Source of the DNA: Rahnella variigena
GTDB lineage: Bacteria; Pseudomonadota; Gammaproteobacteria; Enterobacterales; Enterobacteriaceae
Assembly: GCF_003610915.1 (NCBI RefSeq)
Contig: NZ_NSDJ01000001.1
Coordinates: 3,534,001 to 3,598,000 of the forward strand
Direction of reading: 5' to 3'
Length of the DNA stretch: 64,000 nt
Positions 27,984 to 36,321 of this stretch are shown here, one piece after another (the stretch's first letter is position 1; every line of letters starts with the position of its first letter). The notes beneath the pieces are model-generated. The model saw only the letters and a program-made list of their open reading frames with translations, did not search any database and was not told where the DNA came from. A program made the position numbers and the translations under genes.

Positions 27984-28910
27984 TCAGCTCGCGACCAGCA
28001 TCGGTTCCAGAACCGGTGCGGTTTGCTCGAAGACCAGTGACAGCAGAATTTTCTTCACCGCCATCGCTTCCTGCGATAACGCCAGCGTTTCAGAAACACA
28101 CAGTGAAAGCGGAACCTGAATCGACGGACTGCTGATGCATGACATCCAGGCTTTCGCCGGACCGGTCATGGCACGGGCAGCAGATTCAGGCAAAATGGTG
28201 ACGCCCAGACCGCTGGCAACGGCAGCAGTCAGCGTGGCGGCAGATTCAATTTCCCCGATGATATTTGCGCTCAGGCGGCGCAGCGCCATAGCGTCATCCA
28301 CCAGACGGCGGGTCACGTTGTGCGAGCGCGGCATGAACAAATTCATTTTCGCCACATCGCTCAGTTCGACATATTTCCCCGGATTCAGCACAGAGTGCGC
28401 CCCGACGAGATACAAATCCTCTTTCATCAGCGGCTGGCTGCTCAGTCCGGCGGCCATACTGGTGCCATAAAATACCGCCATATTCATGCGACCGTTGAGA
28501 ACCAAATCACCCAGCGCCGTGCCGAAATTTTCATTCAGATATAACAAAATACCCGGATGTTGTTTACGCACCGCCTGTAACAGCGGCACCGCCAGCTGAG
28601 AAGCCGCCGTGCCCGGCGCAAGGCCAACGGAAACCTGCCCGTTCAGCGACTGACCGGCATTATTGACCGCGCTGTGGATCTGGTCGCACTGGCGCAAAAT
28701 CGCCTGCGCATGGGAATAAAGAATATTACCGGCTTCGGTAGGAGTGACGCCGCGCTTGGTGCGAATCAGCAATTGTTGCTGCAATTCTCCTTCCAGTGTC
28801 GCCAGTTGCTGGCTCAGTGCCGGTTGGGCGATATGCAGAACATCAGCAGCCTGCGTCAGACTGCCGATATCGACGATTTTCACAAAGTACTTCAGACGTC
28901 TGAGATTCAT
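27984..28910 (-). CDS. nac: Nitrogen assimilation control regulator Nac (LysR family)
   Basis: 308 aa from the ATG preceded by GGAGACAG; the upstream in-frame start would overlap the promoter and was rejected. The N-terminus (MNLRRLKYFVKIVDIGSLTQ) is almost that of Klebsiella Nac, and the helix-turn-helix segment with AQPALSQQLATLEGEL and RTKRGVTPTEAG also fits. Nac is made under nitrogen limitation and couples the NtrC/sigma-54 regulon to sigma-70 genes, activating histidine, proline and urea use and repressing gdhA. It has a good -24/-12 promoter and an upstream NtrC-like site. Confidence 0.92.
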   Translation of the reverse strand: MNLRRLKYFVKIVDIGSLTQAADVLHIAQPALSQQLATLEGELQQQLLIRTKRGVTPTEAGNILYSHAQAILRQCDQIHSAVNNAGQSLNGQVSVGLAPGTAASQLAVPLLQAVRKQHPGILLYLNENFGTALGDLVLNGRMNMAVFYGTSMAAGLSSQPLMKEDLYLVGAHSVLNPGKYVELSDVAKMNLFMPRSHNVTRRLVDDAMALRRLSANIIGEIESAATLTAAVASGLGVTILPESAARAMTGPAKAWMSCISSPSIQVPLSLCVSETLALSQEAMAVKKILLSLVFEQTAPVLEPMLVAS

Positions 28911-28986
28911 CTCTGTCTCCATCTTGCGCGAAAGGGGTAACCCCGGGCGGTCGTTAATGATGCGAATAATAAGCTGGACTAATAAA

Positions 28987-29002
28987 AGCAAGATTTACGC
29001 CA
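28987..29002 (-). promoter_or_regulatory. Sigma-54 (-24/-12) promoter of nac
   Basis: On the minus strand TGGCGTAAATCTTGCT has the invariant GG and GC separated by exactly 10 bp, matching TGGCAC-N5-TTGCW. It lies about 78 bp upstream of the nac start codon. nac of Klebsiella is a classic NtrC/sigma-54 gene. Confidence 0.85.
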
Positions 29003-29141
29003 ATCTCCGGCGCGCAGGTAAAAAACGCCCGTTCAGTAAGCTAATACCGCAAAATATAAGAGAAAACGATTACGCACGATGAGCAGAAAACGGGCGACGA
29101 TGAAAAAAAAGAAGGGAATGAAATGCGCTGCAAAGGAAGAA

Positions 29142-29158
29142 TGCACCAATATCATGCA
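29142..29158. promoter_or_regulatory. NtrC enhancer site candidate upstream of nac
   Basis: TGCACCAATATCATGCA matches the NtrC pattern TGCACC-N5-GGTGCA with a perfect left half and two mismatches in the right half. Its centre is about 160 bp upstream of the -12 element, a normal enhancer distance. Confidence 0.6.
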
Positions 29159-29311
29159 TTCTTATAGGTCATCCTTATAAATTAGCAGGGTTAATAACAG
29201 AGGGCAGCCACCGCAAGGGCCGCCATCTGACACGCGGCCCTGAATACCAAAATCCATCACTTTTTGCTCTGGTTAACGTATTGCGAAAATAATCAATTTT
29301 TCATCAATGAG

Positions 29312-30211
29312 TTACCCAACTTTACTGACTTTATTGAGCACCATCTGATAAGCCGATTGCAGGTGACTGCGCATCATTTCCGCCGCCGCCTCCATTCGTC
29401 CTTCCAACACGGCGTCGATGATGGCGACATGCTCCTCGCACCATTCGCGCACCCGTTGTTTGTTGGTGTAACTGCCAAACTCAAGCAAACGACGCAGCCG
29501 GTTTTGCTGCTGGATCGCCTGTAAAACAAAAATGTTGCCGCTGAATTCCGCCAGCATCTCGTGGAAAGTCGCATCCGTTTCGAAAATCTGACGGCCATCC
29601 ACAGCCAGAATATCCGGATGCGTTATCAGATAAATATGCTGCATCCGCAGGCGGCGCAGCGCGCTTTTATCGGCATGAAAACCCGCTGCCAGCATTGCAC
29701 CCGGCTCAATCATCAGCCGGAAACCGTAACCGTTACTCAGCGCCACATCGGTATTGAGCGTCGGTAAAAACGACCAGCCATGCCCCTTATTGCGGGCGAT
29801 CAGGCCGTCCTCGGCCAGCCGCAACAGAGTGCGCGCCAGCACGCCGCGATCGGCATCATAGCGCTGAGCGATTTCAGTTTGCGTCAGGGAATCCGGCAAC
29901 TTTCCGGCGATGCGATCTTTCACCAACTGCTCGTATAAATCCTGATCGCTGCTGGCGGGGATATCGATGCTGATGCGCTGGAGTTCATCGAAAGCTTTCA
30001 GCAGGAAAAAACCCTGATTACGACGCGCTTCGATAATCCCTAATTCACACAGCAATTTCAGGGCGGTACGCACGGGCGTGCGGGAAACGCCGAGCATATC
30101 AGCCAGCTGTTGCTCCCTGAGATGGTGACCTGGCTCAAATTTTGCTTCACGTATCAGGTCAAGGATTTGGTTTGCCAGACGCCTTCCGCTGGCTGTCGTA
30201 GTTTGGGTCAT
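29312..30211 (-). CDS. GntR-family transcriptional regulator with FCD-type C-terminus
   Basis: 299 aa. A winged helix-turn-helix lies near residues 5-72 (LREQQLADMLGVSRTPVRTALK). A second helix-turn-helix-like segment follows near residues 95-150 (TQTEIAQRYDADRGVLARTLL), and the C-terminal helical ligand domain is FCD-like (ATFHEMLAEFSGN; HVAIIDAVLEGRMEAA). The duplicated DNA-binding region is longer than in most FCD regulators. It is divergent from the amino-acid-type ABC operon and probably controls it. The ligand is unknown. Confidence 0.85.
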   Translation of the reverse strand: MTQTTTASGRRLANQILDLIREAKFEPGHHLREQQLADMLGVSRTPVRTALKLLCELGIIEARRNQGFFLLKAFDELQRISIDIPASSDQDLYEQLVKDRIAGKLPDSLTQTEIAQRYDADRGVLARTLLRLAEDGLIARNKGHGWSFLPTLNTDVALSNGYGFRLMIEPGAMLAAGFHADKSALRRLRMQHIYLITHPDILAVDGRQIFETDATFHEMLAEFSGNIFVLQAIQQQNRLRRLLEFGSYTNKQRVREWCEEHVAIIDAVLEGRMEAAAEMMRSHLQSAYQMVLNKVSKVG

Positions 30212-30403
30212 GGAATAGCAGCACCTGAAAGTATTTATTGTTTAGGTTTGTACAATATCACAAGCCTTGAGGAGGGTGAAGCCTGGTGATAAAGCCCCCA
30301 AATCGTGCAATTAACGCACCAAAAAAGAGCCTTGACTCACAAGCTTAATTGTATTTAATGAGACACAAAGAGCAATCTTGCTCATGGGAAACAGGAGTCT
30401 GTC
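30212..30403. promoter_or_regulatory. Divergent promoter region of the GntR gene and ABC operon
   Basis: 192 bp gap. The palindrome TTGTACAA at 30248-30255, 37 bp from the regulator start, is a possible GntR-family operator. The ribosome site of the binding-protein gene is AACAGGAG. No promoter boxes are assigned. Confidence 0.35.
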
Positions 30404-31222
30404 ATGTCAAAAAAATCTTTTTTGCGTCGATATGCCGCCGTCTCTCTGGCCGCTATTTGCCTGAGTGCCCCGCTGTTCAGCCAGGCCGCCGCGCCTGCTC
30501 TGGTCAGCAAAGGTCAGCTGACGTACGGCACCGCCGCCACGTTCATGCCATTTGAATTTACCAAAGACGGCAAGCTGACCGGATTCGATATCGACCTGAT
30601 CACCGCCATGTCTGAAAAACTGGCGCTGAAACCGGCGCCGATGTCGATGGAATTCAAAGGGCTGATCCCGGCATTGCAGGGCAAACGTCTCGATATCATT
30701 AACTCCGCAATGTACATCAACCCGACCCGTTCTGAGCAGGTCGATTTCGTGCCATACCTGAAAATCGGCAGCCGCGTGATTGTGGCAAAAGGAAATCCGG
30801 AAAAAATCACCGGCCGTGATTTGTCCCTGTGCGGCAAAAACATTGCCGTGACGCTGGGCGGTATCGAAGAAAGCCAGGCCCGTGCGGATAACCAGAAATG
30901 TCTCGATGCCAAAAAACCGGCACTGACCGTGCTGACCTTCCCGGCAGCCACCGATTCCGCCGTTGCGGTCGCCCAAAAACGTGCCGATGCGGAATTCCTG
31001 TCAACACCGGGCGCGGTAGCGCTGCTGAGCGAAAAAGGTGACACCTTCGAAGCCGTCGGTGCTGAATTTGAAGCTGACACGCACATCGGTTTTGCCGTGC
31101 GTAAAGGCGATACCGAAATGAAATCGCTGCTGGAAAAAGGCCTTCAGGATGTCGTGAAAGACGGCACGTATCAGAAAATCATCAGCAAATGGCAGTTCCC
31201 GGCTTCAGTGTCCATTTTCTGA
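30404..31222 (+). CDS. Periplasmic amino-acid-type substrate-binding protein (SBP_bac_3)
   Basis: 272 aa. The signal peptide has a basic start MSKKSFLRR, a hydrophobic core and likely cleavage after SQAAA. The mature part opens with the typical LVSKGQLTYGTAATFMPFEF and FDIDLITAM segments, and the ligand-domain motif NSAMYINPTRSEQVDF follows. It is the first gene of a seven-gene cluster with permease, ATPase and four catabolic enzymes. The ligand is probably an amino acid or modified amino acid. Confidence 0.92.
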   Translation: MSKKSFLRRYAAVSLAAICLSAPLFSQAAAPALVSKGQLTYGTAATFMPFEFTKDGKLTGFDIDLITAMSEKLALKPAPMSMEFKGLIPALQGKRLDIINSAMYINPTRSEQVDFVPYLKIGSRVIVAKGNPEKITGRDLSLCGKNIAVTLGGIEESQARADNQKCLDAKKPALTVLTFPAATDSAVAVAQKRADAEFLSTPGAVALLSEKGDTFEAVGAEFEADTHIGFAVRKGDTEMKSLLEKGLQDVVKDGTYQKIISKWQFPASVSIF

Positions 31223-31268
31223 AACCGCGAAGTTAAGAAAAGATTTGCCCTGACGTTGAGGAAAGTTC

Positions 31269-31982
31269 ATGTCACTTGATCTTGTTTGGCAATACCTGTT
31301 CTCACCGGCGTTCTTTCAGGGCGCATTAATGACCTTGTTGTTAACGGTGTGCTCGTTGTTCTTCGGCATTATTGCCGGGCTGGTGCTGGCCCTGCTGCAG
31401 GAATCCCGCTTCCGGGCGGGTTCCGTTCTGGCTTTCTTTTATCTGTGGTTGTTTCGCGGCACACCGGTGCTGTTCCAGATTATTTTCGTTTACAACGTTC
31501 TGCCGACCTTTGGCCTGCGATTCTCCGCTTTTACCTGCGCGGTGATGGCGCTGTCCTTAAATGAGGGCGCCTATATGGCCGAAATTCTGCGATCCGGTTT
31601 GCAGGCCGTACGCAGCGGTCAGCGTACCGCCGGGATGGCGCTTGGTATGACCCAAAGCCAGATCATGCGCAAGATAGTTTTGCCACAGGCCGCGCGGATT
31701 GTGCTGCCGCCGATGGGCAATCAGATGATCAGCATGCTCAAATCCAGCGCACTGGTGTCAGTGATTGCGGTGCAGGAACTTCTGCTTATCGCCAACCAGA
31801 CCGCCAGCGCAAGCTTCCGTTATTTCGAAGCCTTGTGCGCCGCCGGGATTTACTACCTGGTGCTGACGTCGATCTTTATGGTCGGACAGGCATGGCTGGA
31901 ACGCTCTCTTGATCCAAAAAAGCGTAAGAAACCCGCGCTGTCCTTGACCGAACGCCTGCTGCGCAGCAGCACGCCAAACTGA
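31269..31982 (+). CDS. Amino-acid ABC importer permease (HisM/GlnP type)
   Basis: 237 aa with membrane segments near residues 15-40 and beyond. The FRGTPVLFQI motif and the ABC-contact loop (GQRTAGMALGMT) are hallmarks of the polar amino-acid permeases. Only one permease gene is present, so it likely works as a homodimer. It is followed 10 bp later by the ATPase gene. Confidence 0.92.
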   Translation: MSLDLVWQYLFSPAFFQGALMTLLLTVCSLFFGIIAGLVLALLQESRFRAGSVLAFFYLWLFRGTPVLFQIIFVYNVLPTFGLRFSAFTCAVMALSLNEGAYMAEILRSGLQAVRSGQRTAGMALGMTQSQIMRKIVLPQAARIVLPPMGNQMISMLKSSALVSVIAVQELLLIANQTASASFRYFEALCAAGIYYLVLTSIFMVGQAWLERSLDPKKRKKPALSLTERLLRSSTPN

Positions 31983-31992
31983 GGAGAAGCCC

Positions 31993-32736
31993 GTGAATAA
32001 ATCCAAACCGGTTCTGGAAATCATCGGCGTCGATAAACATTTTGGCGCACAACATGTTCTGAAAAACTGCTCCCTGAATGTGGCTCAGGGCGAAACCGTG
32101 GTGCTGATCGGCCCGTCCGGCTCAGGCAAATCCACCTTACTGCGTTGCATTAATTTGCTGGAACCGATTCAGGGCGGCGCGATCTTCTTTCGTAATCAGG
32201 ACATCACCCACGCCAGCATGGAGCCACACAAACTGCGTCAGGACATCGGCATGGTGTTTCAGAACTACGAGCTGTTTTCGCATCTGACTGCCGCAGAAAA
32301 CATCATGCTGGCCCCCATGACCGTGCTGGGCATCAGCCGCAGTGAAGCCGAAGCGCAGGCACTGGAACTGCTTGGCAAAGTGCGTATTCCCGACAAGGCG
32401 GATTCGTTCCCTGATGAGCTTTCCGGTGGACAGCAGCAGCGCGTTGCCATTGCCCGCGCGCTGGCGATGAAACCAAAACTGATGCTGTTTGATGAACCGA
32501 CTTCAGCCCTGGATCCGGAGATGATCCGCGAAGTGCTCGACGTGATGGCCGATCTCAGCGCCGAAGGCATGACCAGCATTGTGGTCACGCACGAAATGGG
32601 CTTTGCGAAACGCGCAGCCAATCAGATCGTCTTTATGGAAAACGGCGAAATTATCGAAAACGCGACCGGCGAAAAATTCTTCGGCGGCGACGTCAGCCTG
32701 CGGGCGCAACGTTTCTTAGATCAAATCTTACATTAA
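31993..32736 (+). CDS. Amino-acid ABC importer ATP-binding protein (GlnQ/HisP type)
   Basis: 247 aa from a GTG start behind GAGGAGAAG. Walker A GPSGSGKST is near residue 40, then the Q-loop MVFQNYELF, signature LSGGQQQRVAIARAL, Walker B LMLFDEPTSALDPE and the H-loop VTHEMGFA. A full-length, intact ATPase of the polar amino-acid uptake family. Confidence 0.95.
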   Translation: MNKSKPVLEIIGVDKHFGAQHVLKNCSLNVAQGETVVLIGPSGSGKSTLLRCINLLEPIQGGAIFFRNQDITHASMEPHKLRQDIGMVFQNYELFSHLTAAENIMLAPMTVLGISRSEAEAQALELLGKVRIPDKADSFPDELSGGQQQRVAIARALAMKPKLMLFDEPTSALDPEMIREVLDVMADLSAEGMTSIVVTHEMGFAKRAANQIVFMENGEIIENATGEKFFGGDVSLRAQRFLDQILH

Positions 32737-32834
32737 TCACTTTTAGCACCACTGAATCACACACTGCGCTCTCACCAGGGGCCTGACTTTTGCCACAAAA
32801 CTGTATTTCAAATACTGTATTTCAGGAGACACCG

Positions 32835-33998
32835 ATGAGCCTTTCATCGCCCGATATCAGCAGAATGAAACGTGACCTTGCCGCACTGGTCGCGATCAAT
32901 ACTGAAAATCCGCCGGGACGCGAACGCGAAGCCGCTGAACTTATCAGCGCCATGCTCAGCGAAATCGGCTTCGACATGACACTCAGCGAATACGCGCCGG
33001 GACGCACCAACGTGATTGGCCGCCTCGAAAATGGCGCTGGCCCGTGCTTTGCTTTTAATACCCACATCGACGTGGTGCCCGCTGGTGAAGGCTGGCAGCA
33101 GGATCCGTTTACCCTCACCGAACGCGACGGCCGGTTATATGGTCGCGGTGCCTGCGACGCCAAAGGGCCGCTGATCGCCATGATCGAAGCCATGCGCTGG
33201 CTGGCGGCCAACCGCAACGACTGGAGCGGCACGCTGATGGCGATTTTTGTCGCCGACGAAGAAGTCGCCAGCGAAGGTGCGAAGTTTTACGTGCGCGAAG
33301 CCCCGGCACATATCGACTTCGTGGTGATCGGCGAACCGACCTCTAACACCACGTACTCGGCACATAAAGGCAGTTTGCGCCCGCTGGTCCGCGTTCACGG
33401 CGTCACCGCTCACTCCGGCACACCGGAACTGGGTGAGAATGCTATTTTCCGCGCCGCACAACTGCTCGATCTGGTGGAAGAAACCCACCAGCACACCGTG
33501 CGCTGCCGCTGTCATCCGCTGGTCGGGAATGCCAGCCTGACGGTCACCCGCATTAACGGCGGTCATGCCGATAACGTGTTGCCGGGTGTCTGCGAATTAC
33601 TGCTCGATCGTCGCATGGTGCCGGGCGAAGACGAAGACGCAGTGAAACAGGAGATTCAGGATTTACTGCAACTCGCCCATGACAAATTCGGTGTACGCAG
33701 CGAAATCATTACCTTCAAACCGACCACTGGCGGTGCAACCGAAACCGACTCTGACGATCCGATTGTGCTGGCCGGCGTTGAAGCCTGCGCGGCACAAGGC
33801 AATCCGGAACCGGGTCCGTTTGGTTTTCAGGGCGGTTGCGATCTGGTGCATTTTCGCAGTCTGGGAACCAAAGGCGTCATCATCGGCCCCGGTTCGCTGG
33901 CGGTCGCGCATAAGCCTGATGAATTTATCTCGATCGACGAATTCATCGCAGGCAGCAAAATCTACTGCGATGTCGCGCTGAAAATGCTCAAACGCTGA
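32835..33998 (+). CDS. M20-family deacylase/peptidase (ArgE/DapE-like)
   Basis: 387 aa from the ATG behind CAGGAG; a TTG 45 bp upstream was rejected. M20 metal and catalytic motifs are present: NTHIDVVPAG, YGRGACDAKGP and VADEEVASEGA, with a later GEPTS and a C-terminal histidine in VAHKPDEF. Family members hydrolyse N-acyl amino acids or dipeptides, such as acetylornithine or succinyl-diaminopimelate. As part of the importer operon it probably removes an acyl group from, or cleaves, the imported compound or an intermediate. Confidence 0.9.
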   Translation: MSLSSPDISRMKRDLAALVAINTENPPGREREAAELISAMLSEIGFDMTLSEYAPGRTNVIGRLENGAGPCFAFNTHIDVVPAGEGWQQDPFTLTERDGRLYGRGACDAKGPLIAMIEAMRWLAANRNDWSGTLMAIFVADEEVASEGAKFYVREAPAHIDFVVIGEPTSNTTYSAHKGSLRPLVRVHGVTAHSGTPELGENAIFRAAQLLDLVEETHQHTVRCRCHPLVGNASLTVTRINGGHADNVLPGVCELLLDRRMVPGEDEDAVKQEIQDLLQLAHDKFGVRSEIITFKPTTGGATETDSDDPIVLAGVEACAAQGNPEPGPFGFQGGCDLVHFRSLGTKGVIIGPGSLAVAHKPDEFISIDEFIAGSKIYCDVALKMLKR

Positions 33999-34008
33999 GG
34001 AGGAGCCG

Positions 34009-35106
34009 GTGAAAGCTACGTTGTATCGCGCCGACCTGCGGTATCCGCATCTGCAACTTTACACCGCCTCTTCGGGCAGTGTGCCAGGGCTGGACACGTT
34101 GTATCTGCTGCTGGAAGACAAAAACGTCAACGGGCTGGGCGAAGTGCGTATCAACATCGCTTATCTCAATGGCTACAGCGCCGAAAGGGTGTTGAGTGAT
34201 GTGATCCGTGCGTTGCAGCAACTGGATCTCAGCCAGCCTGCCAGCACGCTTTTGCTCAACCTGCCGCAACGGATGGGAGATTTTCTGGCACCGACACGCA
34301 TGCTGCTGGATATCGCATTGCATGATCTGATTGCCCGTCAGGAAGGCATCAGCGTGGCAGAACTTGCCGGGGCAGAAAACAGCCAAACGGTGAGTTATCA
34401 CACCAACCAGACGCTGTTCTGGACGCCGATGGAACAGATGCTGGAACAGGCCACAGCCTATGTGGAACGCGGTTTTACTCAGCTGAAACTGCGCGTCGGC
34501 GTGGCGTCATTTGCTGAAGACGAAGCACGGCTTAGCGCCCTGCGCCGCCGTTTCGGACACGAGATCAGTTTGTCCGCCGATGCCAACGGACAATGGCAGC
34601 CGGAAGAAGCCCGCAGTCATTTACTGTCGCTGGCGAAATTTGAAATGAGTTATCTCGAACAGCCGGTTTCCGACGCCAATGCGCACTATTACCCGACGCT
34701 CGCCGAAGTCAGTCCGCTGCCGCTGATGCTTGATGAAAGCATGAGCAGCGAGGCGGATTTAGAACGTATTGTGCAGCTCAAAGGCAAGGTCATGGCGCAT
34801 CTCAAGCTGGTCAAAATGGGAGGCATTGCGCCGACAATAGCGGCCGCACGACGCCTGACCGCGGCGGGTGTGCCGTTTATGATCGGCCAGATGAATGAAG
34901 GCGGTGCCGCTACCGCCGCCGCGCTGCACGTCGCCCGCGCCAGTCAGCCGGCTTATGCAGAACTTTACGGTGCCGACGGGCTGGGCAACGACCCAGTTCA
35001 CGGCCTTTCCTATCATCAGGGTTTACTCAGCAGCCAGCCGGGCGCGGGGCTTGGCATCCGCTTTACCCCTTCTCAGGCAGAATTTATTCAGGAGTTTGAA
35101 CAATGA
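34009..35106 (+). CDS. Enolase-superfamily enzyme, muconate-lactonizing-like subgroup
   Basis: 365 aa from a GTG start with GGAGGAG upstream. It has the capping domain and TIM barrel of the superfamily. Metal ligands are likely Asp191 (SADAN), Glu217 (YLEQP) and Asp242 (LDES), and the second-side base is Lys266 (HLKLVKMGG). At the first catalytic position it shows K160-x-R162 rather than the usual K-x-K of epimerases, which weakens a two-base racemase assignment. The reaction is unknown; dehydratase, epimerase or cycloisomerase remain possible. Confidence 0.8.
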   Translation: MKATLYRADLRYPHLQLYTASSGSVPGLDTLYLLLEDKNVNGLGEVRINIAYLNGYSAERVLSDVIRALQQLDLSQPASTLLLNLPQRMGDFLAPTRMLLDIALHDLIARQEGISVAELAGAENSQTVSYHTNQTLFWTPMEQMLEQATAYVERGFTQLKLRVGVASFAEDEARLSALRRRFGHEISLSADANGQWQPEEARSHLLSLAKFEMSYLEQPVSDANAHYYPTLAEVSPLPLMLDESMSSEADLERIVQLKGKVMAHLKLVKMGGIAPTIAAARRLTAAGVPFMIGQMNEGGAATAAALHVARASQPAYAELYGADGLGNDPVHGLSYHQGLLSSQPGAGLGIRFTPSQAEFIQEFEQ

Positions 35107-36287
35107 CAGCAACATCATTGCCCGATCTGGGCCGCGTCGTGCCCGGCGCAGAATCCGCCTTTCGTGAAGCAGAATATGCGCAGCGCATGGCGAAAGCGCG
35201 TCAGCTGCTGGTCAAAGCCGGTCTGGACGTCATAGTCATCACCGGTCCGGAAAATATCTTTTATCTGACCGGCCAGCAAACGCCGGGCTACTACACCTTC
35301 CAGACGCTGGTGTTGCCAGTGGAAGGCGATCCGGTTTTTGTGATCCGTCAGCTGGAGTATTTCAACTTTATCTCCAACACCTTTATCCGCGACGCCGCGA
35401 TTTATACCGATGGCGATAATCCGGTGAATTTCCTGCTCGATGTGCTGAAAGCGCGCGGCTGGATGAAAAGCCGGATCGGTATCGACAAACGCGGCTGGTT
35501 CCTGCCCGTGGCGGTATACGAAGCGTTGCAGGCTGAAATCGGCACTATTCACGACGCGGCCGGCGTTATCGAACAACTGCGGGCGGTGAAATCTGCCGCA
35601 GAACTGGAAAAAATGGCCCACGCAGCGCGTTACGTTGATGCCGGTATGCTGGCAGGTCGCGCGGCGATTGCCGCCGGTGCCACTGAAAACGATCTGGTTT
35701 CCGCCATGATGGGCGCCGCCATTGCCGCCGGATCCGAATACATGGGCATGGAACCACTGGTTTCCAGCGGTCCGCGCACCGGCGTACCGCACGGCACCTG
35801 GCGACGCCGTAAAATTCTCGATGGCGACCCGATTTTCCTGGAAATGGCCGCCACGCATGACCGTTATCACGCTGCCCTGATGCGCTCCGCCTGGCTTGGA
35901 AAACCACCTGCGGTGGCGCTGGAAATGGAAAAAGTGTGTCAGGAAGCGTTGCAGGCTGCACTGGATGCCATTCGTCCGGGCGCCACCTGCGAAGCACCGC
36001 ATCTGGCGTGTCAGGCCGTCATTGACCGCGCCGGTTACACCGACAACTTCAAAAAACGCACTGGTTATTCGATTGGGATCTCATTTGCACCGGACTGGGG
36101 CGAAGGCGCGATCCTCAGCCTTTACAGCGGCATCACGACTGAATTACAGCCGGGCATGACCTTCCACATTCCACCGGCACTGCGCATTTACGGCGAATTC
36201 ACCGTCGGTGTCAGTGAAACCATTGTGGTGACCGAAACCGGCTACCGCGCACTCGGCACGGTGGATCGTCCGCTGACCTTACTTTGA
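35103..36287 (+). CDS. M24-fold hydrolase resembling creatinase/ectoine hydrolase
   Basis: 394 aa, overlapping the previous gene by four bases (ATGA). An N-terminal creatinase-like domain (about residues 20-160) precedes the pita-bread domain. Most metal ligands of peptidases in this fold appear replaced: the expected aspartate of the Y-x-S-D motif is alanine in YHAALMRS, the H-G-I-G motif reads TGYSIG, and the first C-terminal glutamate is replaced in FHIPPA. His230 in GVPHGTW matches the position of the creatinase catalytic histidine. It is therefore probably a metal-independent amidine or cyclic amide hydrolase rather than a peptidase. Confidence 0.8.
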   Translation: MTATSLPDLGRVVPGAESAFREAEYAQRMAKARQLLVKAGLDVIVITGPENIFYLTGQQTPGYYTFQTLVLPVEGDPVFVIRQLEYFNFISNTFIRDAAIYTDGDNPVNFLLDVLKARGWMKSRIGIDKRGWFLPVAVYEALQAEIGTIHDAAGVIEQLRAVKSAAELEKMAHAARYVDAGMLAGRAAIAAGATENDLVSAMMGAAIAAGSEYMGMEPLVSSGPRTGVPHGTWRRRKILDGDPIFLEMAATHDRYHAALMRSAWLGKPPAVALEMEKVCQEALQAALDAIRPGATCEAPHLACQAVIDRAGYTDNFKKRTGYSIGISFAPDWGEGAILSLYSGITTELQPGMTFHIPPALRIYGEFTVGVSETIVVTETGYRALGTVDRPLTLL

Positions 36288-36321
36288 TTTAGCGTTTAAC
36301 AAGATGATGGGAAGTGAATAA

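Larger units (their letters stand above)
28911..29311. other. nac promoter region
   Basis: 401 bp between nac and the GntR-family gene, with no ORF. It holds the nac leader, the sigma-54 promoter at 28987-29002, an NtrC-like site at 29142-29158, and A+T-rich DNA up to the 3' end of the GntR gene. Confidence 0.75.
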
